The notes under the pieces: generated by a model
What the model was told of the DNA's origin: nothing
The model's database searches: none
Seen by the model: only the letters and a program-made list of their open reading frames with translations
Shown: positions 1 through 8,921 of the stretch, one piece after another
How positions within the stretch are numbered: the stretch's first letter is position 1
Layout: every line of letters begins with the position of its first letter
NCBI GenBank assembly: GCA_944323655.1
Contig: CALUTL010000013.1
Coordinates: 1 to 54,737, forward strand
Reading direction: 5' to 3'
DNA length: 54,737 nucleotides
Origin: Candidatus Gastranaerophilales bacterium
GTDB taxonomy: Bacteria > Cyanobacteriota > Vampirovibrionia > Gastranaerophilales > Gastranaerophilaceae
Made by a program: the position numbers and the translations under genes

Positions 1-794
1 CTTCCTGTACCGCCGCCTGATGCTACTGAGAAGTATTTTCTTCCGTTTTCCCAGCACCATTTTTTGTAAGTACCTGCTACCGGGTGTTGGAAACGAGTCG
101 GGTTTGTTGAGTTTCCTGTAATTGATACGTCAACGCCTTCGTGAATCATAATTGCAACACCTTCTGATACATCATCTGCGCCGTAGCATTTAACTTTTGC
201 TCTTTCTCCGTCTGAGAACGGCTGTTCTTTAACGATTTTTAATTCGCCTGTTTTGTAATCATATTTTGTTTCTACTGATGTGAAACCGTTGATTCTTGAA
301 ATGATGTATGCTGCATCTTTTCCAAGACCGTTCAAGATTACTCTTAGAGGCTCTTTTCTTACTTTATTTGCATTTCTTGCAATACCGATTGCACCTTCTG
401 CTGCTGCAAATGATTCGTGACCTGCTAAGAAACAGAAACATTTTGTTTCTTCTCTTAGTAACATTGCAGCTAAGTTACCGTGTCCAAGACCTACTTTTCT
501 TGTATCACCTACTGAACCAGGTACTGCAAATGCTTGTAAGCCTTCACCGATTGCTTCTGCGGCTTCTGCTGCTGTTTTTGTTCCTTTTTTCAATGCGATG
601 GCTGCACCTAAAGTGTATGCCCATACAGCGTTTTCAAATGCGATTGGCTGAATGCCTTTAACTATTTTATCTACATCAATTCCTTTTGACAGACAAAGTT
701 CACGTGCTTCTTCCAAGGTTTTGAAACCATATTCAGGTAAAACTTTGTTCAATCTGGCTTGACGTCTGTCTTGTCCTTCAAATTTTACTGTCAT
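1..794 (-). CDS. GGGtGRT family protein, C-terminus cut by window edge
   Basis: The reading frame is open from an ATG at 794 to the window edge, giving 264 complete codons with no stop. An AGAGGA ribosome binding site lies just upstream of the ATG. The last visible residues read ASGGGTG followed by the first bases of an Arg codon, which is the signature that names the GGGtGRT family. The protein contains several Gly/Ala-rich stretches (for example GHESFAAAEGAIG). The biochemical role of the family is, to my knowledge, not established. It starts 50 bases after the stop of a NifU-like scaffold gene on the same strand, and the two are likely one operon, so a link to iron-sulfur or cysteine chemistry is an inference from context. 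Confidence 0.85.
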   Translation of the reverse strand, partial: MTVKFEGQDRRQARLNKVLPEYGFKTLEEARELCLSKGIDVDKIVKGIQPIAFENAVWAYTLGAAIALKKGTKTAAEAAEAIGEGLQAFAVPGSVGDTRKVGLGHGNLAAMLLREETKCFCFLAGHESFAAAEGAIGIARNANKVRKEPLRVILNGLGKDAAYIISRINGFTSVETKYDYKTGELKIVKEQPFSDGERAKVKCYGADDVSEGVAIMIHEGVDVSITGNSTNPTRFQHPVAGTYKKWCWENGRKYFSVASGGGTG

Positions 795-844
795 TTTTAT
801 TTCCTCTTAATTTTAATTTACTTAATTATTAACTGACTTGTTTA

Positions 845-1549
845 TTACTCAACTCTCGGGTCGATTTTCTTCACAGCGTCAGCAAATCTTCCGTAAGTAC
901 CTGTGAATTTTTCCAAAGCTTCTTTCGGATCAACACCTTTTTTAACGGCATCCATAAATTTGCCAAGGTGAACAAATTTGTATCCGATAACTTCGTCATT
1001 TTTGTCCAAGCCTAATTCAAGAACATAGCCTTCTGCAACTTCCAGGTATCTCGGTCCTTTTTGTTTTGTTGAGAAGATTGTACCTACTTGAGAACGAAGA
1101 CCTTTTCCTAAATCTTCAAGTCCAGCACCTACCGGCAATCCGCCTTCTGAGAATGCTGTTTGAGTTCTGCCGTAAACAATTTGCAAGAACAATTCTCTCA
1201 TAGCAACGTTAATTGCGTCACATACAAGGTCAGTATTCAAAGCTTCTAATAGAGTTTTGCCGGGCAAAATTTCTGCAGCCATTGCAGCCGAGTGTGTCAT
1301 ACCTGAACATCCAAGTGTTTCTACCAAAGCTTCTTGAATGATACCGTCTTTTACATTAAGAGTTAATTTGCAAGTTCCCTGTTGAGGTGCGCAGCATCCG
1401 CAACCGTGAGTTAAACCTGAAATTTCTTCGATTTTTTTAACCTTTGTCCATTCACCTTCTTGAGGTATCGGAGCAGGTTCACCTTTTACACCGCGTTTTA
1501 CGCAGCACATTTCTTCTACTTCGTGTGTAAGTTGTATACGATCCAACAT
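845..1549 (-). CDS. NifU-like iron-sulfur cluster assembly scaffold protein
   Basis: This 234-residue protein resembles NifU/IscU-type scaffolds, on which Fe-S clusters are built before transfer to apoproteins. Cysteines sit at residues 15, 16, 50, 52, 53, 60, 81 and 110. The HGCGCC segment and the LGCSGMT segment look like the ligand-bearing parts, and the N-terminal CC pair and C50-C60 group make it more Cys-rich than a classical IscU. The start at 1549 is supported by GGGAG about 9 bases upstream. It is directly upstream of the GGGtGRT gene, and the pairing of these two families is known from other anaerobes. No cysteine desulfurase is present in the window. Confidence 0.8.
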   Translation of the reverse strand: MLDRIQLTHEVEEMCCVKRGVKGEPAPIPQEGEWTKVKKIEEISGLTHGCGCCAPQQGTCKLTLNVKDGIIQEALVETLGCSGMTHSAAMAAEILPGKTLLEALNTDLVCDAINVAMRELFLQIVYGRTQTAFSEGGLPVGAGLEDLGKGLRSQVGTIFSTKQKGPRYLEVAEGYVLELGLDKNDEVIGYKFVHLGKFMDAVKKGVDPKEALEKFTGTYGRFADAVKKIDPRVE

Positions 1550-1679
1550 TTTCTATACTCCCTTCGGTTATATACAAGACTATTGTATGTGCTGAAAAGG
1601 CTTAGTCAAGAATTTACGTGCGGGGAAAATTTACCAATTTATAAAATATTTAATTGGTGCAGTGAATCTATCCTCTCTG

Positions 1680-2237
1680 CTAATCTTGAAAATCAAACTT
1701 CACGATATCTTTTCCTGAACTTACGGCTTGCTTGATAAATTCACTCTCAATTTCTTTAGGATCATAATATTTAACTAAACTTTTTTCTTTGCTTTTTCTT
1801 ACCACTACAATGGCAAAGCCATTATCAGATAGTTTCATTGCGGAATGCAACTTTTTATAATAATCACTCCAACCCTCACCTAATAATGCATTTTTATTCA
1901 TAAAAAATACTTCATCTCCGGCATCCAAATGAAGTTTTCCTGAATTTTTCCATTCCCGCAAAAGATTTTCAAATGTTTCATCAGTATATTTTTCAGGTTT
2001 TTGAAGTAATTCTTGTGCTTTTTTTACCAATTTTTCAGTGGCTTTTACATCCAGTCTTCTTTTAACTAAAATTCCGCCTATTGTTATTCCGGCTAAGACT
2101 CCAAGACCCATTATAATTTTTTCACTATCTGACAAACCTTTATCTGTTTTTTCTTTTTCAGTGTTTACAGTTCCTTCCGGTTTCTCATTCGCTTTGAATA
2201 AAATATTATTATTAATACGATTTACAGATAATGACAT
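1680..2237 (-). CDS. Membrane-anchored protein of unknown function with N-terminal ILFKAN motif
   Basis: I do not recognise a family for this 185-residue protein. It begins with a short polar segment ending in ILFKAN (residues 12-17), followed by a charged linker and one hydrophobic helix at about residues 41-58 (GLGVLAGITIGG core). A soluble, Lys/Glu-rich domain of about 125 residues follows. An AGAAGG site precedes the ATG. Similar xxFKxN-like N-termini occur in other unknown proteins of this window (see 21850-23454 and 30121-31146), which suggests a lineage-specific family feature. The gene sits alone between the scaffold gene and tsaC on the same strand. Confidence 0.7.
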   Translation of the reverse strand: MSLSVNRINNNILFKANEKPEGTVNTEKEKTDKGLSDSEKIIMGLGVLAGITIGGILVKRRLDVKATEKLVKKAQELLQKPEKYTDETFENLLREWKNSGKLHLDAGDEVFFMNKNALLGEGWSDYYKKLHSAMKLSDNGFAIVVVRKSKEKSLVKYYDPKEIESEFIKQAVSSGKDIVKFDFQD

Positions 2238-2340
2238 AACTATACCTTCTACTATTACCTGAATTTATAAAAACCTAAAACTTATATTTTTTGCTTATTT
2301 CTCAAATTTTAATTTTACAATCCTTAACTTGTTTTAAAGC

Positions 2341-2928
2341 TTATAAATCTAAATTAATTGCACCTTGGCGAAAGATTTTTATTTCATCATCAAAAACCCC
2401 TGCAACAGTGGATTCTAAGCCCTTTGCAAAATATCCGTAATCAGGAATTACCAAATCTGCTAAATCCTTCATGTTTTCTAATGCCTGCTCATAAGTTTTG
2501 GCACTCGGCTGATGCGATAAATTTGCGCTTGTTGTTGCAAGAACATGACCTGTGGCAATTTCGCAAATCTCCTTGAATACCTCATTATCAGGAACTCTAA
2601 TCCCGACTGTATTCATGCCTGACGTTACAAAATCAGGTGTCTTAGAACTTTTTTCCACAACAAGGGTTAATGCTCCGGGAAAATATTTTTTTATCAACCT
2701 TGAAGCTGTTTTTGAAAGCGGTTGGCGTACATATTCAAGCAGATTGTAAGCCTCATTTGACATTAAAATCAGCGGCTTTTGAGCTTCACGGTGTTTGATT
2801 TCGTAAATCTTTTTAACACCCTTTTCGTTCTCCGGCAGGCACCCCAAACCCCAGACGGTATCAGTTACATAAGCTATTACTCCGCCGTTATCCAAAACTT
2901 CTTTTATTTCTTCTTTATTTTCCAGCAT
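2341..2928 (-). CDS. tsaC: L-threonylcarbamoyladenylate synthase (Sua5/YrdC/TsaC)
   Basis: The enzyme makes threonylcarbamoyl-AMP from threonine, bicarbonate and ATP, the first step of the t6A modification at position 37 of ANN-decoding tRNAs. At 195 residues it is the short TsaC/YrdC type without a Sua5 C-terminal domain. Diagnostic segments are YVTDTVWGLGC near the N-terminus, KHREAQKPLILM, PGALTLVV, TVGIRVPDN and ATTSANLSHQPSA (the SAN motif). An AAGGGA site precedes the ATG. It is the only t6A gene in the window. Confidence 0.93.
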   Translation of the reverse strand: MLENKEEIKEVLDNGGVIAYVTDTVWGLGCLPENEKGVKKIYEIKHREAQKPLILMSNEAYNLLEYVRQPLSKTASRLIKKYFPGALTLVVEKSSKTPDFVTSGMNTVGIRVPDNEVFKEICEIATGHVLATTSANLSHQPSAKTYEQALENMKDLADLVIPDYGYFAKGLESTVAGVFDDEIKIFRQGAINLDL

Positions 2929-2949
2929 TTAATTTCCCTTTTTATTTTT

Positions 2950-3041
2950 CAAAATCATGTTTGTCATACTGAATTTATTTCAGTATCTCATTTAGATTCT
3001 GAAACAAGTTCAGAATGACAACAAAATCAAACACGATTTTG
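2950..3041. repeat. REP-like nested palindrome adjoining the GIY-YIG gene
   Basis: Two 27-base units, 2962-2988 and 2994-3020, lie in inverted orientation with a 5-base spacer and match at 23 of 27 positions. Each unit is itself nearly palindromic (TTCTGAA...TTCAGAA in the right unit). Outer arms CAAAATCATGTTT (2950-2962) and AAACACGATTTTG (3029-3041) match at 12 of 13 positions. The whole can fold into a long cruciform. It ends one base before the stop codon of the GIY-YIG gene. The TGTCATTCTGAAC...CAGAATCT unit resembles a dispersed palindromic repeat seen in many bacterial genomes. Confidence 0.85.
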
Positions 3042-3042
3042 T

Positions 3043-3336
3043 CTATATTATACTATCATATAAATCTGCAAAATCAGGATTTTTTTCTTTTATCTTATTT
3101 ATTTTCCATTCTCTATGCCAATTTTTTATTTGTTTTTCTCTTTTTATTGCATTTTCTATGTCATTAAAAACTTCAAAATACACAAGTTTATTCAAGTTAT
3201 ACTTCTTTGAAAAACCTTCTATAACTTTATTCTTATGCTCCCAAATTCTTTTAGACAAACAAGAAGTTACACCTGTATAAAAAACCGTATTTAATTTATT
3301 AGTTATTATATAGATATAAAATTGAGTTTCATCCAT
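3043..3336 (-). CDS. Small GIY-YIG nuclease-domain protein
   Basis: This 97-residue protein is a single GIY-YIG domain. YIYIITN corresponds to the GIY strand and FYTGVTS to the YIG strand (YTG variant). These are followed by an Arg in the SKRIWEHK helix and a Glu in NAIKREKQIKNW, the residues expected to build the active site and bind metal. Stand-alone copies of this size are common in bacteria with no assigned role. The ATG follows the murJ stop codon after one base, so it is likely co-transcribed with murJ. Its 3' end abuts a nested palindrome (2950-3041), an arrangement reminiscent of nuclease-linked repeat families. Confidence 0.9.
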   Translation of the reverse strand: MDETQFYIYIITNKLNTVFYTGVTSCLSKRIWEHKNKVIEGFSKKYNLNKLVYFEVFNDIENAIKREKQIKNWHREWKINKIKEKNPDFADLYDSII

Positions 3337-3337
3337 A

Positions 3338-4945
3338 TCACAACTTTAATTTTCCTCTCAGCCTATGCGCAAGTTCTGATGCGTAGTCCATTTTCATCAA
3401 CAAATTCAACGGAACATACACTCCCATACAAAGCACAAATATAAATCCGATTTTCACTAATTCAAAGACATACTTAGGCAATTCCAAATACTTGTCATAT
3501 AAAATTGCCCCCGCCATACAAATTCCAAATGTAATTCCGCCTGCAACAAGCATTTTAAAAAGGTTTTTAAATAATGTTTTATAATCCATTTTCATTTTTC
3601 TATTAATCAAAATCCCTAAAACACAAGCGTTGAAAAGGGTTACTAAAGAGGTTGACAAAGTAATTCCGCCAATTCCCATCTGCCATTTTGTGATAAATAA
3701 AATATTCAGGAAAAACTTCAACACAATTGACGAAAATGCAACGACAAAAGGGGTTGCGCTATCGTTAAACGAATAATAAACTCTTGTTATTGAATCTCTG
3801 AACACATAAGGAAGAATTGAAGCAGACAAAAACCAAAGCGCTTCCGCCACCATAAACGTCGCATCAGCATCAAACACCCCGCGCTCAAACACAAGCCTTA
3901 TACTATCCAATCCGACAACAAGAATTCCTATGATAATCGGGATTGCGGCAAAGAAAAGAACCCCGACACCCTTATTAAAATACTTCCTAATTCCGTCATA
4001 ATCTTTATCTGCCACTAACCTTGCAAAAATCGGAAAAAGCGGAACCAAAAATGCCGTAACCAAAATTCCGACAGGAAACTGGAAAACCCTGTTTGCATAA
4101 CCAATCGCAGTCCAAGCACCTTCTGAAATTGAAGAAGTAAAAAACATATCGACGTAAATATGAATTTGACCGACAGTTGAGCTTAAAACTGCCGGAAAAA
4201 GAAGTTCACAAATCTCTTTAAAATGCGGATTGTTCGTAAATTCAAAATTCGGGCGCAATTTATACCCTAATTTTCTTATATTCGGATACTGGATCACAAG
4301 CTGCATAATCGCACCGATTGTCGTCGCCCAGGCAAGAGCATAACCCTTTTTATCATCAGGAGCCGCCGCAACCGACATCGCAATTATTGCTACACTCATA
4401 ATTATCGGCGACAAATTCGGAAGCATAAATTGCTTATAAATAATCAAAATCCCGTAATAAATTCCGACAATTCCGCCAACAACAAGCAGCGGCGTCATTA
4501 TTCTTAAATGCTCTGCCGCAAGACCTATCATTTCAGTCGATCCGTTTGAAATGATTAAACCCATAATTTCTTTCGGAAATATAAATATCAAAACCGACAA
4601 CACCAGAAAAAACAAAATTGTCGCTGTCATAAAGGTTGAATATAATTTATTAACCTTCTCCGACGGCTTTTCCGATAAAGACGGGATAAGTTTTGAAAAA
4701 ATCGCAACCGTTGCACTGTGAAAAGGGCCGCCGACTCCGCCTAACAAAATTAAAGACAATGAAGGTATTTGATAAGCATAATAATAAGCATCCGACACCA
4801 ATGTCGCCCCGTAATAATTTGCAATCACGACATCTCTTATAAACCCTATTAATTTACTTACAATAGTAACGACAGCAATAAGCCAAGCTGCTTTCAGCAC
4901 GCTCGTCGTTTTTGAATCCCTATTTAATTCCGATTTATTTTCCAT
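3338..4945 (-). CDS. murJ: Lipid II flippase MurJ
   Basis: The protein moves lipid II from the inner to the outer face of the cytoplasmic membrane for peptidoglycan synthesis. It is 535 residues, the usual length, with about 14 predicted membrane helices. Family-typical segments include the N-terminal SKLIGFIRDVVIANYYGAT, followed by VSDAYYYAYQIPSL and then GGPFHSATVAIFSKLIP. The later RVFQFPVGILVTAFLVPLFP segment and the FERGVFDADAT segment are also typical. The start is at 4945, with only a weak AGAG site upstream. It leads into the GIY-YIG gene one base after its stop. SpoIID and cysS lie upstream on the same strand. Confidence 0.93.
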   Translation of the reverse strand: MENKSELNRDSKTTSVLKAAWLIAVVTIVSKLIGFIRDVVIANYYGATLVSDAYYYAYQIPSLSLILLGGVGGPFHSATVAIFSKLIPSLSEKPSEKVNKLYSTFMTATILFFLVLSVLIFIFPKEIMGLIISNGSTEMIGLAAEHLRIMTPLLVVGGIVGIYYGILIIYKQFMLPNLSPIIMSVAIIAMSVAAAPDDKKGYALAWATTIGAIMQLVIQYPNIRKLGYKLRPNFEFTNNPHFKEICELLFPAVLSSTVGQIHIYVDMFFTSSISEGAWTAIGYANRVFQFPVGILVTAFLVPLFPIFARLVADKDYDGIRKYFNKGVGVLFFAAIPIIIGILVVGLDSIRLVFERGVFDADATFMVAEALWFLSASILPYVFRDSITRVYYSFNDSATPFVVAFSSIVLKFFLNILFITKWQMGIGGITLSTSLVTLFNACVLGILINRKMKMDYKTLFKNLFKMLVAGGITFGICMAGAILYDKYLELPKYVFELVKIGFIFVLCMGVYVPLNLLMKMDYASELAHRLRGKLKL

Positions 4946-5021
4946 ACTTTTGTAATTTTATCTCTTTTTAATTTTTATTAATACTCTGAAACTTTCCAAT
5001 CAAAGCATTATACACAATTCC

Positions 5022-6773
5022 CTACCAATCGTAAATCGCATCATCACGTTTTACAAGTTCAATAAACAATCTTACCGCTTTTTTGTTTCCTTCCGCTATA
5101 GGATAAGAAAAGGTTATCGTATTAATCCCTTTTTTCAAATATTTTGAAATATCAATTCTGCAAATCCTGCTAGAAGGCAAAAATCCCTGACAAAGCGGAA
5201 ACGAATATTCTTTACCGTTAATTTCGGCCGAAAGCGTCGACACAAGATATTTATTATCAACAACAATTTCTGCGTGTTTTTCAGGCGCATAAAAATTCTG
5301 TGTAATTGTCCGCTGGGTTTCGTCTGATGAAAGGATTATCGGCTTTGTTCCAAGCGTAATCCCGCTGTAATAATGCTGAAGAATTTTATAAAACGGAAGT
5401 TTCATCTCACTTCCCATAAACCCTGCTCCGAACTGGCTCATCCCGACTCCATGCCCGTAACCTCCGCCGTATGCTTTGATTGTTGACAACTTCCCATTAT
5501 CGTCAAATTGAGGTTCAAACACCACATTTGCACTCGGTAGAGCCTTGCCGTCTTTGGTAAATAATCTTCGAATAACCAGTTCTTTATATATTTTGTAAGT
5601 TCCGCTTGAAGTTACAACATTAACTTCGACAATTTTGCCGGATTTTCCGCGCTTTTTAACGTCAATCGCCAAAATTTCGCCTAATTTGTCGCCTTTTTTA
5701 AATACCGGTTTTACAAACCCCGTTGAAGACTGTGCAACAAGAGTTCCCTCTAAAGCTGACCTTAATTCTTCCGCAGTCCACTCTCTTGTCCAGCGAAAAT
5801 ACGGTGATCTTATATCGTAAGAATCCGGTGTTGATTTATAAAATGCTGCTGCGGCTTCTTCCGAATCAAGCGGAGTTTGGCTTACCATATCAGGTTTTGC
5901 AATCAAATACGGCTTTTCTTCCGACGGAAATTCTTTCGTCTTAGGATCCGAAAAAGCATAAGAATAACTTTCCGTATATCCGCCCGCAGTCGATGAATAC
6001 TGCGCCAAAATTAAATCCCAGCCGTAAAGCGCCACAATCCCCGTTGTTTCACTGACCGCTTTATCCGACAAGTCCGTTTCGGTATTTGCGCCGTAATAAA
6101 CCTGACTTGCAACGGAATCCACCACATCATAATTAACCGAAGATTTTGTCCTTGGGGTTAGAACATAATTTCTGGCTGCAACACTTTGAGCCTTTAATGC
6201 CTCTAACCCGAATCTTACGGGCATTTCGTTCGGCACAACCCCTTTTAAATATTCCTCTACTTCTACTACGTTTACAAGATTAAACTTGCTGTTATCTTTT
6301 TTGACAAGCTGCAAAGCCCCGTGATAAAGCGCCTGCTTGCCTGCTCTTTTTAATCCTGTAACCCCTAAAAGTCCGCCGTCACAAGTAAATGTAACAGGCC
6401 CCGTCATTTCGGACGCAACATTTCCGTCTTCATCGTAAATCGTAAACAACCCTTCTGAATATTCCACTTTTATGTTGCTGTTTTTTGGAAAAATAGCCGT
6501 CGACATCCCGTCGTTGTAAACCTGAATCCCGTCTGTTCCGTAAATTGAAACCGTATTATAATCATAAGTTTCAAATCCCGTCGTCGCAATCCCGACTCTG
6601 ACAACTTCCGATTTCGGCTTTAATTGAGATGCCCTGATTTCCGCCTCGTGTGCAATTTTCATAGTTTCCGCAGGTATAACTGGCTGTAACGAGGCAGCAC
6701 TGACCTGCGCTGTAAAAGTTACGGCGCTTAAAATTAAAGCTAAGGGAACTGTAAATTTTACTTTAACTCCCAC
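5022..6773 (-). CDS. SpoIID/LytB-domain exported protein
   Basis: The 583-residue protein has an N-terminal signal peptide (about residues 1-26, ending AQVSA). A SpoIID/LytB domain covers roughly residues 170-475. Seen motifs are VPNEMP, GLEALKAQSVAARNYVL, STAGGYTE and GHGVGMSQFGA, which are the conserved parts of the domain. SpoIID proteins are lytic transglycosylases or amidase enhancers that act on peptidoglycan, so a wall-remodelling role outside the cytoplasmic membrane is likely. The C-terminal 100 residues look like an added beta-rich domain. Its ATG overlaps the end of cysS by 16 bases, so translation is probably coupled. Outside endospore formers this domain is common in cyanobacteria, and no sporulation gene is seen here. 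Confidence 0.88.
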   Translation of the reverse strand: MGVKVKFTVPLALILSAVTFTAQVSAASLQPVIPAETMKIAHEAEIRASQLKPKSEVVRVGIATTGFETYDYNTVSIYGTDGIQVYNDGMSTAIFPKNSNIKVEYSEGLFTIYDEDGNVASEMTGPVTFTCDGGLLGVTGLKRAGKQALYHGALQLVKKDNSKFNLVNVVEVEEYLKGVVPNEMPVRFGLEALKAQSVAARNYVLTPRTKSSVNYDVVDSVASQVYYGANTETDLSDKAVSETTGIVALYGWDLILAQYSSTAGGYTESYSYAFSDPKTKEFPSEEKPYLIAKPDMVSQTPLDSEEAAAAFYKSTPDSYDIRSPYFRWTREWTAEELRSALEGTLVAQSSTGFVKPVFKKGDKLGEILAIDVKKRGKSGKIVEVNVVTSSGTYKIYKELVIRRLFTKDGKALPSANVVFEPQFDDNGKLSTIKAYGGGYGHGVGMSQFGAGFMGSEMKLPFYKILQHYYSGITLGTKPIILSSDETQRTITQNFYAPEKHAEIVVDNKYLVSTLSAEINGKEYSFPLCQGFLPSSRICRIDISKYLKKGINTITFSYPIAEGNKKAVRLFIELVKRDDAIYDW

Positions 6774-8131
6774 GTTGTACCTTCTTTTGAATCTTTTAAG
6801 ATTATCCCTTCTTCATCGAAGGCTACTCGAATTTTATCAGCAACCGCCCAGTTCTTTTCTTCTCTGGCTTTTTTGCGGTATGCCAAAATTTCTTCCATTG
6901 TCACGAATTTCTCGTCTAACTTCCCTGAAATTCGGTCAACTACTGCTTTTAATTCATCATCCGAAAGTTTCGCCTTTTCAAATGTGAAGCCTAATGCCCC
7001 TGCAAGCTTGTACAATACTGTATAAGCACCAGCTTCATCTTTATTTGCCTTGTTTGCAAGATCAAACAATACCGCAAGCGCTTTTGATGTGTTTAAATCA
7101 TCGTCCATAGCTTCCGTAAACTCTTTATACGCTTCGGTTTTTGTTATATCCAAACTCTCATCAACAGGAGTTCTCTTAGCATTAAGCATTCTCTTAACCC
7201 CTGCCGCTGCTGACGTTAAAGCTTCATCACTAAATTCAACAGGCATCCTGTAATGGTTCGTCAAAATAAAAAATCTTATCGTATTTGCATCATATTTTTT
7301 AAGCAAATCGTCTATAGTTAAGAAATTACCTAAAGACTTTGACATTTTTTCTTTGTTTATAGTCACAAACCCGTTATGAAGCCAATAATCAACAAATTTA
7401 CATCCGTTTGCACATTCGGATTGCGCAATTTCATTCTCGTGGTGTGGGAAAATTAAATCCGCTCCGCCTGCGTGAATATCAATGGTTTTTCCTAAATATT
7501 TTCTGCTCATTGCGGAGCACTCTATATGCCACCCCGGACGTCCTACTCCCCAAGGGCTTTTGTATCCGAATTTTTCATCCTTTTTCCACAATGCAAAATC
7601 AAGAGGATCTTCTTTCTTTTCTCCAACCTCAATTCTTGCACCGCTTTCAAGCTTATCTATCGGCTGCTTCGAAAGGTATCCGTAGCGAGAAAACTCTTTT
7701 ACCCTAAAATAAACATCTCCGTCCGCTTCATAAGCAAAACCTTTGTTTATTAATTCCTTAACCATTCCTATCATCTCACCTAACGTTTTTGTCGCAAACG
7801 GTTCAATGTCAGGTTTTAAGGTATTCAAAGCCTTCATTGAATTTTCAAACTGCTTATACCAATACTGAGAAACTTCTTCAGGTGTTTTATTCTCTTTTTC
7901 CGCTTTTTTAAGTATCTTATCATCTACGTCCGTAACATTACGGCAATATGTAACATCATACCCTTTAAATTTTAAATACCTATACAAAACATCCCAGGTT
8001 ATATAACATCTTGCATGCCCCAAATGCGCATAATCATACACCGTCGGCCCGCATACATACATCTTGACTTTGTTTTCTTCTATCGGCTTAAATTCCTCAA
8101 TCTGATTGCTATAAGAGTTGTGTAACTTCAT
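6758..8131 (-). CDS. cysS: Cysteinyl-tRNA synthetase
   Basis: The enzyme charges tRNA-Cys. It is a class I synthetase of 457 residues, the usual length. The HIGH motif appears as AHLGH in VYDYAHLGHARCY, and the KMSKS loop as KMSKSLGNFLTI. Zinc-ligand positions are present: a Cys in MYVCGPTVY, a Cys in GWHIECSAMS and a His in FPHHENEIAQSE. It is divergent from the 8297 gene and overlaps the start of the SpoIID-domain gene, so the two probably share one mRNA. Confidence 0.96.
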   Translation of the reverse strand: MKLHNSYSNQIEEFKPIEENKVKMYVCGPTVYDYAHLGHARCYITWDVLYRYLKFKGYDVTYCRNVTDVDDKILKKAEKENKTPEEVSQYWYKQFENSMKALNTLKPDIEPFATKTLGEMIGMVKELINKGFAYEADGDVYFRVKEFSRYGYLSKQPIDKLESGARIEVGEKKEDPLDFALWKKDEKFGYKSPWGVGRPGWHIECSAMSRKYLGKTIDIHAGGADLIFPHHENEIAQSECANGCKFVDYWLHNGFVTINKEKMSKSLGNFLTIDDLLKKYDANTIRFFILTNHYRMPVEFSDEALTSAAAGVKRMLNAKRTPVDESLDITKTEAYKEFTEAMDDDLNTSKALAVLFDLANKANKDEAGAYTVLYKLAGALGFTFEKAKLSDDELKAVVDRISGKLDEKFVTMEEILAYRKKAREEKNWAVADKIRVAFDEEGIILKDSKEGTTWELK

Positions 8132-8296
8132 TTTAATCCCTCGCTCATTTATTAATTAAATTCTACAACAAACAAAGTTTTAATGTTAATTATTGTAAAC
8201 TTTTTTTGATATAAAGCAATTTAACAAGGGTAAAATTATTTATATGATATATACGGAATATATAAAAAGATGTGAAGTTAAGAAAGGCGGTCTAAC

Positions 8297-8740
8297 ATGG
8301 TAGACAAAATACAAGGACAAAACAATTCTAATTACGGTAAAATTACGCTTACAAACTCGAAAACCAATGAGAAAAAAACATTTTTAGTTCCCATGAACAG
8401 ACAATTAGAAATCGGAGATAAAAAATACGACTTTAGTAATACCCAAAACGGTGAAATTGAAATTTCAGGAGATCCCTCAAAAGATGAACAATTCAAACTG
8501 ACAGGCTTAGCACTTGAACACCTTGACGCAAACAAAGACGGTAAAATTGATGCTAAAGATAATGATCCTGAAATTGCTGATAAAATGAATGAAAAAGAAC
8601 TTAAAAATACTGAATACTACGTAAAAAATAACGACGTATACAGCGATGCAGGAGTTGCTAACGGCGAAGGCGGTGTTGTTTTCAGTAAAGAAAATCAAGG
8701 ACAATTCTTCCAGGTTTACATCAGCGATAAAGATGAATAA
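8297..8740 (+). CDS. Small acidic protein with EF-hand-like calcium loop
   Basis: The 147-residue protein has no signal peptide or membrane segment and no family I can name. Residues 77-88 (DANKDGKIDAKD) fit a 12-residue EF-hand or dockerin-type Ca2+ loop, with acidic or amide side chains at positions 1, 3, 5, 9 and 12 and Gly at 6. The N-terminus (VDKIQGQNNSNYGK) resembles that of the next gene (GINGIQGTQQQK), so the two may be diverged paralogs. An AAAGGCGGT site precedes the ATG, and a strong terminator follows at 8764. Confidence 0.75.
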   Translation: MVDKIQGQNNSNYGKITLTNSKTNEKKTFLVPMNRQLEIGDKKYDFSNTQNGEIEISGDPSKDEQFKLTGLALEHLDANKDGKIDAKDNDPEIADKMNEKELKNTEYYVKNNDVYSDAGVANGEGGVVFSKENQGQFFQVYISDKDE

Positions 8741-8763
8741 ACCGATTTTATAAACATTTTTTG

Positions 8764-8807
8764 ATTAAGAGGAAACAACTTAAATGCTTATTTCCTCTTA
8801 ATTTTTA
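8764..8807 (+). terminator. Intrinsic terminator of the 8297 gene
   Basis: A 12-bp perfect stem (ATTAAGAGGAAA paired with TTTCCTCTTAAT) with a 15-base loop is followed by a T-rich tract. It lies 24 bases after the stop codon, so the 8297 gene is probably monocistronic and the 8922 gene needs its own promoter. Confidence 0.85.
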
Positions 8808-8921
8808 ACTTAAATGTTAAATTATGTAAAATTAATAATTATAAAACAGGCAATTTTTAGACAAAAAAATACTTTTCTAAAATATAGGGTTTACAGAAAT
8901 GAAATTACGAGGTACTAGAAA

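Noticed and set aside
308-661. Plus-strand Leu-rich frame opposite the GGGtGRT gene
   Set aside because: It is antisense to a clearly coding frame with a family signature; the Leu-rich translation is a shadow of Gln/Ala/Glu codons.
2950-3041. CRISPR-like repeat
   Set aside because: Only two inverted units with a 5-base spacer exist and no further direct repeats follow, so it is a palindromic element. No CRISPR array or cas gene was seen anywhere in the window.
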